Origin: Pseudomonas sp. WS 5079
Lineage (GTDB): Bacteria; Pseudomonadota; Gammaproteobacteria; Pseudomonadales; Pseudomonadaceae
Length of the DNA: 64,000 bases
Direction of reading: 5' to 3'
NCBI RefSeq assembly: GCF_012985465.1
Contig: NZ_JAAQWN010000003.1
Location: 310,001-374,000 of the forward strand
Shown: positions 1 through 9,654 of the stretch, in pieces
Layout of the letters: every line of letters starts with the position of its first letter
Position numbering within the stretch: position 1 is the stretch's first letter
The notes under the pieces: generated by a model
Databases searched by the model: none
What the model saw: the letters and a program-made list of their open reading frames with translations, nothing else
Told to the model about the DNA's origin: nothing
Made by a program: the position numbers and the translations under genes

Positions 1-1117
<1,117 letters not shown>

Positions 1118-1146
1118 TCTGATCCCGAGTTGAAACGGGATCAAAA

Positions 1147-1234
1147 TGTGGGAGCTGGCTTGCCTGCGATGCAGGCAACTCGGTCTGTCAGCCAGGCCCA
1201 GTTGATGCCATCGCAGGCAAGCCAGCTCCTACAC
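1147..1234. repeat. REP pair (inverted)
   Basis: Two convergent copies of the Pseudomonas REP core (GGGAGCTGGCTTGCCTGCGATG and its complement) lie about 30 bp apart between gltD and hemE. The outer ends read TGTGGGAG and CTCCTACA. Such pairs fold into long hairpins and usually sit in spacers downstream of genes. This one may also act as an mRNA 3' barrier for gltD. No other gene is visible in the 253-bp spacer; its last part should hold the hemE promoter. Confidence 0.85.
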
Positions 1235-1370
1235 AAACCCCATTGCCTATTGAGGTTTGTGCTGCCAGCCATTGCGACAAATTGACCCGATAGACAAAAG
1301 GCTGACCTGTAACCGTGCCTTTTGCGTCCGGCTCTGAGAAAATGCCCGCACTTTTTTTGCGGATGCCGAC

Positions 1371-2438
1371 ATGACTGCCCTCAAGAACGACCGTTTCCTT
1401 CGTGCCCTGCTCAAGCAACCCGTAGACGTCACCCCCGTGTGGATGATGCGTCAAGCCGGTCGCTACCTGCCGGAATACCGCGCCAGCCGCGCCAACGCGG
1501 GCGATTTCATGAGCCTGTGCATGAACCCGGAGTTCGCCTGTGAAGTCACGATGCAGCCGCTGGACCGCTATCCACAGTTGGATGCGGCCATCCTCTTCTC
1601 CGATATCCTGACCATCCCCGATGCCATGGGCCAAGGCCTGTACTTTGAAACCGGCGAAGGTCCACGTTTCAAGAAAGTGATCAGCACCCTGGCCGATATC
1701 GAAGCCCTGCCGATCCCCGATCCGCACAAAGACCTCGGCTACGTGATGGACGCCGTCAGCACCATCCGCCGTGAGCTCAACGGCCGCGTACCGCTGATTG
1801 GCTTCTCCGGCAGCCCGTGGACCCTGGCCACCTACATGGTCGAAGGCGGCTCGTCGAAAGACTTTCGCAAGACCAAGGCCATGCTCTACGACAACCCACA
1901 AGCCATGCACTTGCTGCTGGACAAGTTGGCGCAGTCGGTCGTGTCCTACCTCAACGGCCAGATCATGGCCGGCGCGCAAGCGGTGCAGATCTTCGACACC
2001 TGGGGTGGCAACCTGTCGGCGGCTGCGTACCAGGAGTTCTCCCTGGCCTACATGCGCAAAATCGTCAGCGGCCTGATCCGCGAACACGAAGGCCGCAAAG
2101 TGCCGGTGATCCTGTTCACCAAGGGCGGCGGCCTGTGGCTGGAAAGCATCGCCGATGCGGGCGCCGATGCACTGGGCCTGGACTGGACCTGCGACTTGGG
2201 CGAAGCCCGTCGCCGCGTCGGCAACCAGGTGGCCCTGCAAGGCAACATGGACCCGACCGTGCTCTATGCCAAGCCGGAAGCGATCCGCACCGAAGTGGGC
2301 CGCATCCTCGCCAGCTACGGCAAGGGCAGCGGCCACGTGTTCAACCTCGGCCACGGCATCACCCCGGAAGTGAACCCGGAGCATGCGGGCGCGTTCCTGC
2401 GGGCGGTGCATGAGTTGTCGGCGCAGTATCACGAGTAA
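1371..2438 (+). CDS. hemE: Uroporphyrinogen decarboxylase
   Basis: Converts uroporphyrinogen III to coproporphyrinogen III by removing four carboxyl groups, a cytosolic step in haem biosynthesis. The 355-residue length is normal for bacterial HemE. The N-terminal signature [17 protein letters not shown], which holds the substrate-binding arginines, is intact, as is the [17 protein letters not shown] motif. The end carries [15 protein letters not shown]. The ATG at 1371 is the start used by the family. A strong terminator follows within 10 bases, so it is probably a single-gene transcript. Confidence 0.97.
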   Translation: MTALKNDRFLRALLKQPVDVTPVWMMRQAGRYLPEYRASRANAGDFMSLCMNPEFACEVTMQPLDRYPQLDAAILFSDILTIPDAMGQGLYFETGEGPRFKKVISTLADIEALPIPDPHKDLGYVMDAVSTIRRELNGRVPLIGFSGSPWTLATYMVEGGSSKDFRKTKAMLYDNPQAMHLLLDKLAQSVVSYLNGQIMAGAQAVQIFDTWGGNLSAAAYQEFSLAYMRKIVSGLIREHEGRKVPVILFTKGGGLWLESIADAGADALGLDWTCDLGEARRRVGNQVALQGNMDPTVLYAKPEAIRTEVGRILASYGKGSGHVFNLGHGITPEVNPEHAGAFLRAVHELSAQYHE

Positions 2439-2443
2439 GCATC

Positions 2444-2483
2444 AGCTAATAAAAAACCGGCTCAGGCCGGTTTTTTATTAGCT
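2444..2483. terminator. Bidirectional intrinsic terminator after hemE
   Basis: An 18-bp perfect inverted repeat has arms at 2444-2461 and 2466-2483. It has a GC-rich core (CCGGC/GCCGG), a 4-base loop (TCAG), and runs of six A and six T on the two sides. It can end hemE transcripts on the plus strand and MFS-gene transcripts on the minus strand. Confidence 0.93.
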
Positions 2484-2492
2484 GACGATTGT

Positions 2493-2576
2493 TGTAGGAG
2501 CCGGCTTGCCGGCGATGACATGCCTGAGCCCTGCGGTGATTCTTCGGGCCACATCGCTGGCAAGCCAGCTCCTACA
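2493..2576. repeat. REP pair overlapping the MFS stop codon
   Basis: Inverted REP pair with outer ends TGTAGGAG and CTCCTACA. The last bases overlap the MFS gene: its TAG stop is the CTA of the terminal CTCCTACA (2572-2574). The element is therefore flush with, or has slightly rewritten, the 3' end of that gene. Confidence 0.8.
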
Positions 2577-3837
2577 GTTTGAGCGGTGGCAACTTGGCCA
2601 GCTTCAACGCCACCAGCAATGCCACGATCAGCAGCGCGACGATAAACCCGCCAATCCCGTTCCAGCCGGCGTAGTGCCAGAAAAACCCACCGGCCGTCCC
2701 GGCAATGCTCGACCCCGCGTAATAGCTGAACAGGTACAGCGACGAAGCCTGGCCCTTGGCTTTGACTGCGCGGCGGCCAATCCAGCTGCTGGCCACCGAG
2801 TGGGCGCCGAAGAAGCCGAAGGTGAAGATCAGCATGCCGATGATGATCAGTGACAGCGGGCCGAACAGGGTCAGGGTGATGCCAGCGAGCATCAGCACGA
2901 TGGTGGCCCACAGCACGCGGCGGCGGCCCAGGCGGTCGGCCAGCGAGCCAATCTTCGCCGAGCTGTAGATGCCCGACAGGTACACCACCGACAGCAAGCC
3001 CACCACCGCCTGGCTCAGGTCATAGGGATCGGCCAGCAAGCGGTAGCCGATGTAGTTGAACAGCGTGACAAAGGCGCCCATCAGCAAGAAGGCTTCGAGG
3101 AACAACCAGGGCAGGCCGGCATCCTTGAAGTGCATGACGAAACCATTGAGCAAATTGCGCGGCTTGAGGCTGCTGGCGCGGAAGTTGCGCGAGGGCGGCA
3201 GGATTTTCCAGAACACCGTCGCCGCAATCAGCGCCAGCGCGCCGATGACCAGCATTGCGGTATGCCAGCTGACAAAGTCGATCAACACGCCAGTGATCAG
3301 GCGCCCGCTCATGCCCCCAATCGCATTGCCGCCGATATACAGGCCCATGGCCAGGCCGATGTGCTGCGGGTGGATCTCTTCGCTGAGGTAGGTCATGGCC
3401 ACGGCAGCCAGGCCACTGAGGGACAGGCCCAGCAGCGCGCGCATCCACAGGATCCCTTCCCAGGTCGGCATCAGGCCGCTGGCGATGGTGCACACCGCAG
3501 CGCAGAACAGCGAGGTGACCATCACCGGCTTGCGCCCCAGGCGATCGGAAACTGGCCCGGTGATCAGTAGGCCAAAGGCGAGCATCGCGGTGGAGACAGA
3601 AAGGATCAGGCTGCTCTGCGCGGCATTGATGGAAAACTCGTGGGACAGCGCCGGCATCATCGGTTGTACGCAATACAGCAGGGCAAAGGTGGCAAAGCCG
3701 CCGGAAAACAGCGCCAGCACTGTACGCATAAACATCGGCGTACCTTTTTCGATGTACACGTCGTTGAGCTGCGCCACCACCTCATCCAGGGCAGTGGGCG
3801 GACGTTCTTGGACAAGTGGAGCGACAGCAGCTTTCAC
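2572..3837 (-). CDS. MFS transporter (YnfM-like)
   Basis: Inner-membrane proton-driven transporter of the major facilitator superfamily. About 421 residues with around 12 hydrophobic segments are visible. They include the loop-2/3 motif GPVSDRLGRKPVM and the equivalent second-half motif GSLADRLGRRRVLW. The best-matching group is the YnfM-like putative exporters; the substrate is unknown. I chose the GTG at 3837 because CGAGGT lies just upstream. In-frame ATG codons at 3876 and 3963 are alternatives, but the extension they give is not MFS-like. It is divergent from the LysR gene, which is the obvious candidate regulator. Confidence 0.85.
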   Translation of the reverse strand: MKAAVAPLVQERPPTALDEVVAQLNDVYIEKGTPMFMRTVLALFSGGFATFALLYCVQPMMPALSHEFSINAAQSSLILSVSTAMLAFGLLITGPVSDRLGRKPVMVTSLFCAAVCTIASGLMPTWEGILWMRALLGLSLSGLAAVAMTYLSEEIHPQHIGLAMGLYIGGNAIGGMSGRLITGVLIDFVSWHTAMLVIGALALIAATVFWKILPPSRNFRASSLKPRNLLNGFVMHFKDAGLPWLFLEAFLLMGAFVTLFNYIGYRLLADPYDLSQAVVGLLSVVYLSGIYSSAKIGSLADRLGRRRVLWATIVLMLAGITLTLFGPLSLIIIGMLIFTFGFFGAHSVASSWIGRRAVKAKGQASSLYLFSYYAGSSIAGTAGGFFWHYAGWNGIGGFIVALLIVALLVALKLAKLPPLKL

Positions 3838-3961
3838 GCGGGACCTCGGCAAGCAAAGGCAGCCAGGACTGGCCATGCAAAAAAGAATATAGCTGGCTAA
3901 TGATTCTTTCCAATATATTGTTCGACCTGTTTGATAGCTTTTACGACCTAATGAGGTTTTC
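3838..3961. promoter_or_regulatory. Divergent MFS/lysR control region
   Basis: This 124-bp AT-rich spacer lies between divergent start codons. It contains a palindrome TAGCTGGCTA (3890-3899) and several T-N11-A style pairs, such as the stretch around TCTTTCCAATATATTG. A divergent gene plus LysR regulator usually shares such a region. The exact operator cannot be assigned by eye. Confidence 0.4.
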
Positions 3962-4855
3962 ATGGAATTGCGCCACTTGCGCTACTTCATCGCCGTGGCT
4001 GAAGAGCTGCATTTCGGCCGGGCCGCCCAGGTTTTGGGGATCTCCCAGCCGCCCTTGAGCCAGCAGATCCAGGCGCTGGAACAGCAGGTCGGCGCGCGGC
4101 TGTTCGAGCGCACCAATCGTCGGGTCGAACTGAGCGAGGCTGGGCGCCTGTTCCTCGTGGAAGCCCGCCTGGTGCTGGCGCAGGTCGACAAGGCTGCGGA
4201 TGTGGCGCGCCGTGCGCAGTTGGGGGAACTGGGTGAACTGAAGATTGGCTTCACCTCTTCGGCGCCGTTCAACTCCAGCATCCCACAAGCGATTTTTGCT
4301 TTTCGCCAGGCCTTCCCGGCGGTGCACCTGAACCTGCAGGAAATGAGCAGTACCGAAGTGGCGGGTGCGCTGGTGGATGAGTCGATCCAGGTCGGCTTGA
4401 TGCGCCCGTTGCCGTTGCCGGACTCACTGAGTGTCGTGGAGTTGATGCGTGAGCCCCTGGTGGCGGTGCTCAGTGCCGGCCATCCGTTGGCGCAAGGCAG
4501 CGAGCGGGGCTTGCATCTGACGCAGTTGGCCGACGAACCTTTTGTGTTTTTCCCACGGGCCTATGGCAGCGGTTTGTACGCCCAGTTACTCAGCCTGGCT
4601 CGCGACGCCGGCTTCAGCCCGCACTTCGCCCAGGAGGCCGGCGAGGCCATGACCATCATCGGCCTGGTGGCGGCGGGGTTGGGGGTGTCGGTGTTGCCGG
4701 CGTCGTACCAGCGCATCCGCATCGATGGCGTGGTCTACCGCACCTTGCTCGACCCGGAGGCGGTAACGGCGGTGTGGCTGGTGCAGCGCAAGGACCAGCA
4801 GTCACCCATGGCCAAGGCGTTTGTCGAACTGCTGACGCGCAAGGCGTTGGTGTAA
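3962..4855 (+). CDS. LysR-family transcriptional regulator
   Basis: 297 residues, the usual LysR length. The N-terminal winged helix-turn-helix (about residues 1-60) begins MELRHLRYFIAVAEELHFG and carries AAQVLGISQPPLSQQIQALE. This pattern is typical of the CatR/BenM-like branch. The rest is the LysR substrate-binding domain, running to about residue 290. It starts divergently from the MFS exporter, so control of that gene and of itself is likely. The ligand is unknown. Confidence 0.92.
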   Translation: MELRHLRYFIAVAEELHFGRAAQVLGISQPPLSQQIQALEQQVGARLFERTNRRVELSEAGRLFLVEARLVLAQVDKAADVARRAQLGELGELKIGFTSSAPFNSSIPQAIFAFRQAFPAVHLNLQEMSSTEVAGALVDESIQVGLMRPLPLPDSLSVVELMREPLVAVLSAGHPLAQGSERGLHLTQLADEPFVFFPRAYGSGLYAQLLSLARDAGFSPHFAQEAGEAMTIIGLVAAGLGVSVLPASYQRIRIDGVVYRTLLDPEAVTAVWLVQRKDQQSPMAKAFVELLTRKALV

Positions 4856-5123
4856 CCGCGGTCACATATCAGGTAACGGAACCGATTTAGTGATTTGCCT
4901 TGGCGTTGCGCAGAATCGTTTCTTTTTCACTGAGTGACATGGATGACACTTCTCTATCAGCCCAAAGAAGGCAGCGTGTTGATTTGACAAAATCGCTGAA
5001 CTTTCCCGTGAGCAGTTTTTGGCTGTCAAGGCGATGACAAGCCAGCCTGCTTGTGAAGAGGGCGCCGAAAGGCGCCCTTTGTCGTTTCTGGTGCTAGGTA
5101 GATGCCGGTTTTTCAGGCGCCGA
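4856..5123. other. Intergenic stretch with hairpin terminator
   Basis: No protein-coding gene is supported in this 268-bp spacer between lysR and the end of the aryl-polyene operon. It holds a strong stem-loop at 5059-5078 (AGGGCGCC, GAAA tetraloop, GGCGCCCT) followed by TTGTCGTTT on the plus strand, a moderate intrinsic terminator. A TTGACA hexamer at 4984-4989 lacks a good -10. The hairpin is about 200 bases past lysR, so it ends either a long lysR 3' untranslated region or a short separate RNA. Confidence 0.55.
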
Positions 5124-5573
5124 TCAGTTCTGCTTCGACGTCCCCGTCTCCTTGAACAACTGCGCCGCCGTGCCCGCTTCAGCTGCGCCATTGGAGCGCA
5201 GCCCGGCCATGATGTCGCGGTCGAGCATGCTCACCCAGCGGTTGTAGTTGCGATGGATCTTGCCGTCCTTGTAGCCCAGTTCCTGGCTGTCGCGGTAGGT
5301 GATGGCGTAGCTGGTGCCGGTGTAGCGGATGTCGATTTCGGCGTAGTAGCGGTTGCGCACGTTGATCTGGGCCTGGATCAGGCGTGGGTCGGCGCGTTGT
5401 ACGGTCCAGTTGCGCTTGTCCAGCGCGGTGAGGATGCTCTGTTTCATTTTCGCTTCGCTGACCTGCTCGTTGGCGGCGAGTGCGTGCTGGGTATTGAGTA
5501 CCGGCTTGCTGGTACAGCCGGCAGCGGTCAGCAGGGTCAGGGCGATGAGGGTGGCGCGTAGCAACGAAGACAT
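5124..5573 (-). CDS. Small lipoprotein at end of aryl-polyene operon
   Basis: 149 residues. The N-terminal signal peptide has a hydrophobic stretch (LLRATLIALTLLTAAGC), so Cys20 is the likely lipidation site. The mature part has no motif I recognise. It contains KMKQSILTALDKRNWTV and a repeated Tyr/Asp-rich beta-like segment (RYYAEIDIRYTGTSYAITYRD). GGAGAG sits just upstream of the ATG. It is 27 bp after apeR on the same strand, hence the last gene of the cluster. It probably acts at the outer membrane, in assembly or anchoring of the polyene; that is inference from context. Confidence 0.8.
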   Translation of the reverse strand: MSSLLRATLIALTLLTAAGCTSKPVLNTQHALAANEQVSEAKMKQSILTALDKRNWTVQRADPRLIQAQINVRNRYYAEIDIRYTGTSYAITYRDSQELGYKDGKIHRNYNRWVSMLDRDIMAGLRSNGAAEAGTAAQLFKETGTSKQN

Positions 5574-5600
5574 TGCGTTCTCTCCAATCAGATAAAAGGC

Positions 5601-6827
5601 TTACTGCCAGCGGCGAAAGATCAGCGACGTGTTGACGCCGCCAAAGGCAAAGTTGTTGTTCATCACGTAATCGTTGTGCATCTGGCGGAACTCGCCGCGC
5701 AGGTAATCCAGTTCGCCGCAGCGTGGGTCGACTTGATCGAGGTTGAACGTCGGCACGTATTGGTCGCGGTTCATCATCTCGATGCTGAACCACGACTCCA
5801 GCGCCCCGCAGGCGCCCAGGGTATGGCCCAGGAAACTCTTTTGCGAGCTGATGGGCATGCGGCTGCCGAACAGGCTGCTGGTGGCCAGGGTTTCGGCAAT
5901 GTCGCCTTGTTCGGTGGCGGTACCGTGGCCGTTGACATAGCCGATGGCATCCGGCGCCAGGCCGGCATCTTCCAGGGCCAGCTCCATGGCCCGGCGCATG
6001 GTGGCCTGCTCGGGGCGCGTGGTGTGCTGGCCGTCGGCGTTGCTGCCAAAACCGACGATCTCGGCATGGATATGCGCGCCACGGGCCAGGGCATGCTCCA
6101 GCTCCTCAAGCACCAGCATGCCGCCGCCCTCGCCAATCACCAGGCCGTCGCGACCACTGTCGTAGGGCCGTGGGCTGGTCTGCGGGGCGTCGTTTTTCAG
6201 GCTGGTGGCGTAGAGCGCGTCAAACACCATGGCTTCGGTGGGGCACAGCTCTTCGGCGCCGCCGGCGAGCATCAGCGGCAGGCGGCCGAACTTGATCGCT
6301 TCATAGGCGTAGCCGATGCCCTGGCTACCGCTGGTGCACGCGCTGGAGGTGGGGATCAGGCGCCCGGTGAGGCCAAAGAAGATGCTGATATTGGCCGCCG
6401 TGGTGTGCGGCATCATGCGCACATAGGAGTTGGCGTTCAGGCCCTCGGCCACCGAGTTGAGCAGCATATTGCCGAACGCCTTGATCTCATCGGTACTGCC
6501 GGTGGATGAGCCGCAGGCCACACCCATGCGTCCATCCTTGATCGACGCATCGCCCAGCAGGCCGGCGTCGTGCAACGCCTGTTCGGCAGCCCACACCGCC
6601 AGGCGCGAAACCCGGCCCATGCTGCGCAGTTGCTTGCGGGTCCAGTGGGCCGGCACGACAAAGTCGTCAATCGGCCCGGCCAAACGGGTGTTCAGTTCGC
6701 TGAAGCGATCCCACTCGTCCATGCGCCGGATACCGCTGCGCTGGGCACGGAAGTTGGCGACGATGGTGTCCCAATCGCAGCCCAGGGAGGTCATGCCGGC
6801 CATGCCGGTGACTACCACACGTTTCAT
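5601..6827 (-). CDS. apeR: Beta-ketoacyl-ACP synthase (aryl polyene)
   Basis: FabF-like condensing enzyme of about 408 residues. The catalytic cysteine is in SSACTSGSQ. The two histidines are in VNGHGTATEQGD and SFLGHTLGACGALE, and the C-terminal NNNFAFGGVN glycine loop is present. In characterised aryl-polyene systems ApeR is the second ketosynthase beside ApeO. The ATG at 6827 overlaps the apeQ stop (TGATG). A GTG two codons upstream is possible but not needed. Confidence 0.9.
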   Translation of the reverse strand: MKRVVVTGMAGMTSLGCDWDTIVANFRAQRSGIRRMDEWDRFSELNTRLAGPIDDFVVPAHWTRKQLRSMGRVSRLAVWAAEQALHDAGLLGDASIKDGRMGVACGSSTGSTDEIKAFGNMLLNSVAEGLNANSYVRMMPHTTAANISIFFGLTGRLIPTSSACTSGSQGIGYAYEAIKFGRLPLMLAGGAEELCPTEAMVFDALYATSLKNDAPQTSPRPYDSGRDGLVIGEGGGMLVLEELEHALARGAHIHAEIVGFGSNADGQHTTRPEQATMRRAMELALEDAGLAPDAIGYVNGHGTATEQGDIAETLATSSLFGSRMPISSQKSFLGHTLGACGALESWFSIEMMNRDQYVPTFNLDQVDPRCGELDYLRGEFRQMHNDYVMNNNFAFGGVNTSLIFRRWQ

Positions 6828-7555
6828 CAGCACAGGCCCCCGTTCACGGCCAGGACCTGGCGGGTGATGTAGCCGGCTTCCGCCGACATCAGGAAGTTCA
6901 CCGCACTGGCGACTTCTTCGGGGGTGCCCATGCGCTGCGCGGGGATCATCTTCATCAGTTCTTCCACCGGCACGTTTTCATCGAGCATTGCCGTGTCGAT
7001 CAGGCCCGGAGCCACACAGTTGACGGTGATCTTGCGCTTGCCCAGCTCAATGGCCAGGGCCTTGGCGGCGCCGATCAGGCCGGCCTTGGACGCGCTGTAA
7101 TTGACCTGGCCACGATTGCCGATCAGCCCCGAGACCGAAGTAATGCACACAATGCGCCCGGCCGCGCGCCGCCGGATCATCGGCATCATCACCGGGTGCA
7201 GCACGTTATAGAAACCATCGAGATTGGTGCGCATCACCACGTCCCAGTCGTCCTCCGACAACGCCGGGAACGCGCCATCGCGGGTCAGCCCGGCATTGAG
7301 CACCACGCCGTAATAGGCACCGTGGGTTTCTACGTCGGCTTCAAGGATCTGCTTGCAGGTGGCACGGTCCGCCACATCGAATTGCAGCACCCGCGCCTTG
7401 CGGCCCAGGGCCTCGACTTCGGCCTGTACGGCATCCGCCTCGGCACGGCCACTGCGGCAATGCAGCACCAGGTCATGGCCGGCCTGGGCCAGGCGCAGGG
7501 CGATAGCGCGGCCGATACCCCGGCTGGAGCCGGTGACCAGTACGGATTCAGTCAT
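6827..7555 (-). CDS. apeQ: 3-ketoacyl-ACP reductase (aryl polyene)
   Basis: 242-residue short-chain dehydrogenase of the FabG type. It reduces the beta-keto group after each condensation using NADPH. Visible features are the cofactor motif VTGSSRGIGRA, the NAG motif VVLNAGLT, and the catalytic Ser-Tyr-Lys (ITSVSGLIGNRGQVNYSASK). The C-terminus GYITRQVLAVNGG is also typical. The ATG overlaps the end of apeP by 8 bases and its stop overlaps apeR, so translation is coupled. Confidence 0.93.
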   Translation of the reverse strand: MTESVLVTGSSRGIGRAIALRLAQAGHDLVLHCRSGRAEADAVQAEVEALGRKARVLQFDVADRATCKQILEADVETHGAYYGVVLNAGLTRDGAFPALSEDDWDVVMRTNLDGFYNVLHPVMMPMIRRRAAGRIVCITSVSGLIGNRGQVNYSASKAGLIGAAKALAIELGKRKITVNCVAPGLIDTAMLDENVPVEELMKMIPAQRMGTPEEVASAVNFLMSAEAGYITRQVLAVNGGLC

Positions 7556-8012
7556 GACACGTGTCCTTCGATTCAGCTAAATAGTTGGCCGCCTGGGGCG
7601 GTCGAAATACGTTCAGGCGTGCGCTGGCCTGGATCCCGTCGCCGGTCAGGTGGCATTCGAACACACCCATGCCGTTGTCGTCTTCCAGGGAGCGCAGGCC
7701 GTGGATGGTCAGTTCGGCACCTAGGGGAAAGTACTCGACATTGCATTCGAACTTGCGCGTGCCCAGCAGGAAGCCCAACTCCACCGCTTCGCCGTTCTGG
7801 CGCGCGCGGCAGCCGGCATAGGCGGCCACGCTTTGCGCCATCAACTCGACGCCGACCCAGGCCGGCAGGCTGCCGTCGGGGCGATTGAACAGGCCGCCGG
7901 GCTTGACGGTGACGCGGGTGTGGATCTGTTCTTCATCGAATGCCAACACCTGGTCGATCAGGATCATGTCCCCGGCGTGGGGCAGCAGTTCGGCGAGTGG
8001 CCAATGGCTCAT
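7548..8012 (-). CDS. apeP: Hotdog 3-hydroxyacyl-ACP dehydratase
   Basis: 154 residues of a single hotdog fold, the ApeP-type dehydratase of aryl-polyene clusters. The start MSHWPLAELLPHAGDMILID matches the family N-terminus, with the catalytic His in LLPHAGDM. The central helix is PAWVGVELMAQSVAAYAG. It should remove water from the 3-hydroxyacyl-ACP made by ApeQ, creating the conjugated double bonds. The ATG at 8012 overlaps the apeO stop by 4 bases. Confidence 0.9.
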   Translation of the reverse strand: MSHWPLAELLPHAGDMILIDQVLAFDEEQIHTRVTVKPGGLFNRPDGSLPAWVGVELMAQSVAAYAGCRARQNGEAVELGFLLGTRKFECNVEYFPLGAELTIHGLRSLEDDNGMGVFECHLTGDGIQASARLNVFRPPQAANYLAESKDTCHD

Positions 8013-9175
8013 GGGGCGTCTCCGATAATCAGGCTGACGTTGTTGCCGCCGAAGGCAAACGAGTTGCTCATCAGGCAGCGTTTTTCCAGGGTGTCGCCGA
8101 CCTTGGCCCAGCGCAGGGCGGGCAACGCCGGGTCGGCTTGACCGTCCCAGATATGCGGCGCCAGTGTGCCCTCGACCAGGCTCAGCCAACAGAACGCAGC
8201 CTCCAGTGCCCCGGCAGCGCCGAGGGTATGGCCGGTCAGCGGCTTGGTCGAGGAACAGGCCACGCCAGCCGGAAACAGGGTGGCCACGGCCAGGCTTTCC
8301 ATGGCGTCGTTATGCTGGGTCGCGGTGCCGTGCAGGTTCAGGTAACCGATCTGCGCCGGTGCCAATTTTGCACTGGCCAGGGCCTTGCTCATCGCCTGCA
8401 ATGCGCCCTTGCCGCTGGGCTCCGGCGCAGAAATATGGTGCGCATCGCAACTGGCGCCGCTGCCCAGCAGGGCGATGGGCGCCGGTGTTTTGCTCATCAG
8501 GAACAGCACCGCCGCCTCGCCGATATTGATGCCGTTGCGGTTCAGCGAAAACGGGTTGCAGCGCTCGGAAGACACCGCCTCCAGCGAGGTGAAGCCATTG
8601 AGGGTCAGCTTGCACAGGCTATCGACCCCGCCGCACAGCACCGCATCGCACAGGCCCAGGTCCAGCAGGCGGCGTGCGCTCATCATTGCGCGGGCGCTGG
8701 AGGTGCAGGCGGTGGAAATCACATAGGCCGGGCCGCTCAGTTGCAGCCAGTCGGCGAGGAAGTTGGCCGGGGCGCCGAGCTCTTGTTGGCGGTAGTCATA
8801 GGTCTGGGGGAACTGCCCTTCGCGCAGGTAATGGGCGATGCCGCGACTGGCCTCATCGATGCCCGAGGTGCTGGTACCCAGCACCACCCCGATACGCGAG
8901 GCGCCAAAGGTGTGGATCGCCTGCCGGATCGGGCCTTCGATCTGCAAGGCGGCCTCCAGCAACAGCTGGTTGTTGCGACTGCTCTGTTGCGCCAGGTGCG
9001 GCGGCAGTGGCACCAGTTCGCCAGGCACGCTGCCCACCGGCAGTACTCGCTCGGGCACCCAGCCGCTCTCGGCGCGCATGCCCGAGCAATCCCCGGCAAA
9101 CAGATTGCGCCGCACTTGCTGCTGGCCACGGCCCAGGGCGCAGATGATCCCCAGGGCATTGAGGTAGGCGGTCAT
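8009..9175 (-). CDS. apeO: Beta-ketoacyl-ACP synthase (aryl polyene)
   Basis: 388-residue ketosynthase. The catalytic Cys is in ISTACTSSARAM, the histidines are in LNLHGTATQHND and LTGHTLGAAGALE, and the end has SNSFAFGGNNVSLI. In the characterised aryl-polyene pathway ApeO pairs with the chain-length-factor-like ApeC and carries out chain extension. It overlaps both neighbours by 4 bases (ATGA). Confidence 0.91.
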   Translation of the reverse strand: MTAYLNALGIICALGRGQQQVRRNLFAGDCSGMRAESGWVPERVLPVGSVPGELVPLPPHLAQQSSRNNQLLLEAALQIEGPIRQAIHTFGASRIGVVLGTSTSGIDEASRGIAHYLREGQFPQTYDYRQQELGAPANFLADWLQLSGPAYVISTACTSSARAMMSARRLLDLGLCDAVLCGGVDSLCKLTLNGFTSLEAVSSERCNPFSLNRNGINIGEAAVLFLMSKTPAPIALLGSGASCDAHHISAPEPSGKGALQAMSKALASAKLAPAQIGYLNLHGTATQHNDAMESLAVATLFPAGVACSSTKPLTGHTLGAAGALEAAFCWLSLVEGTLAPHIWDGQADPALPALRWAKVGDTLEKRCLMSNSFAFGGNNVSLIIGDAP

Positions 9176-9654
9176 GGGCTGCTCTCGAGCGCGGTGACGC
9201 GGTAGTTCAGGTGCTGGCCGGGCATGTTCACGCTGAAGGTCAAGGGGGCGCGGTAGATCACCTGCCAGTGCGGCTTGAGTACCCGTACGCCATCGTCTTC
9301 ACGGGCTTGGGGGTAGTTGCCGGGCATTTCGGCGGCCGGGGTCAGGGCAAACAGCAGCGCCGCAAACAGCTCGCGGGCCTGGGGGTTGGGCGGTAGCAGG
9401 CCATCTGCCTGCCAACTGCCGGCCACCAGCTTTTGCCGGGCCAGGGGGATGCCCAGCGGGTCCATCAGCGACCAGCGCAAGGCCTCGCCTTCGCGCTGGA
9501 TCACCAGCAACCAGTCCTGGCGCTGGCCGTCCTGCTCGCGCTCGATATGCAATTGCAGGGGCAACGCCAGGCTCGGTGTATGCACCGGCAGCGGCGGCTG
9601 GCTGGCGCATGCGGCCAGCAGCAACAGGCAGCCGATCAACAGCGCGCGGATCAA
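9172..9654 (-). CDS. apeN: DUF3261-type lipoprotein
   Basis: 160 residues with a clear lipoprotein signal: a hydrophobic core, then LLLAAC with Cys16 as the lipidation site. The mature part matches the short DUF3261-type lipoproteins found beside the MMPL exporter in aryl-polyene clusters. The symbol is given by position and family. The start is a TTG whose last bases overlap the methyltransferase stop (TTGA). An outer-membrane role in polyene transport or anchoring is likely but unproven. Confidence 0.75.
   Translation of the reverse strand: MIRALLIGCLLLLAACASQPPLPVHTPSLALPLQLHIEREQDGQRQDWLLVIQREGEALRWSLMDPLGIPLARQKLVAGSWQADGLLPPNPQARELFAALLFALTPAAEMPGNYPQAREDDGVRVLKPHWQVIYRAPLTFSVNMPGQHLNYRVTALESSP

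Noticed and set aside
3838..3963. 42-residue N-terminal extension of the MFS transporter
   Set aside because: It overlaps the divergent promoter region and has no transporter character. The GTG at 3837 has a ribosome-binding site.
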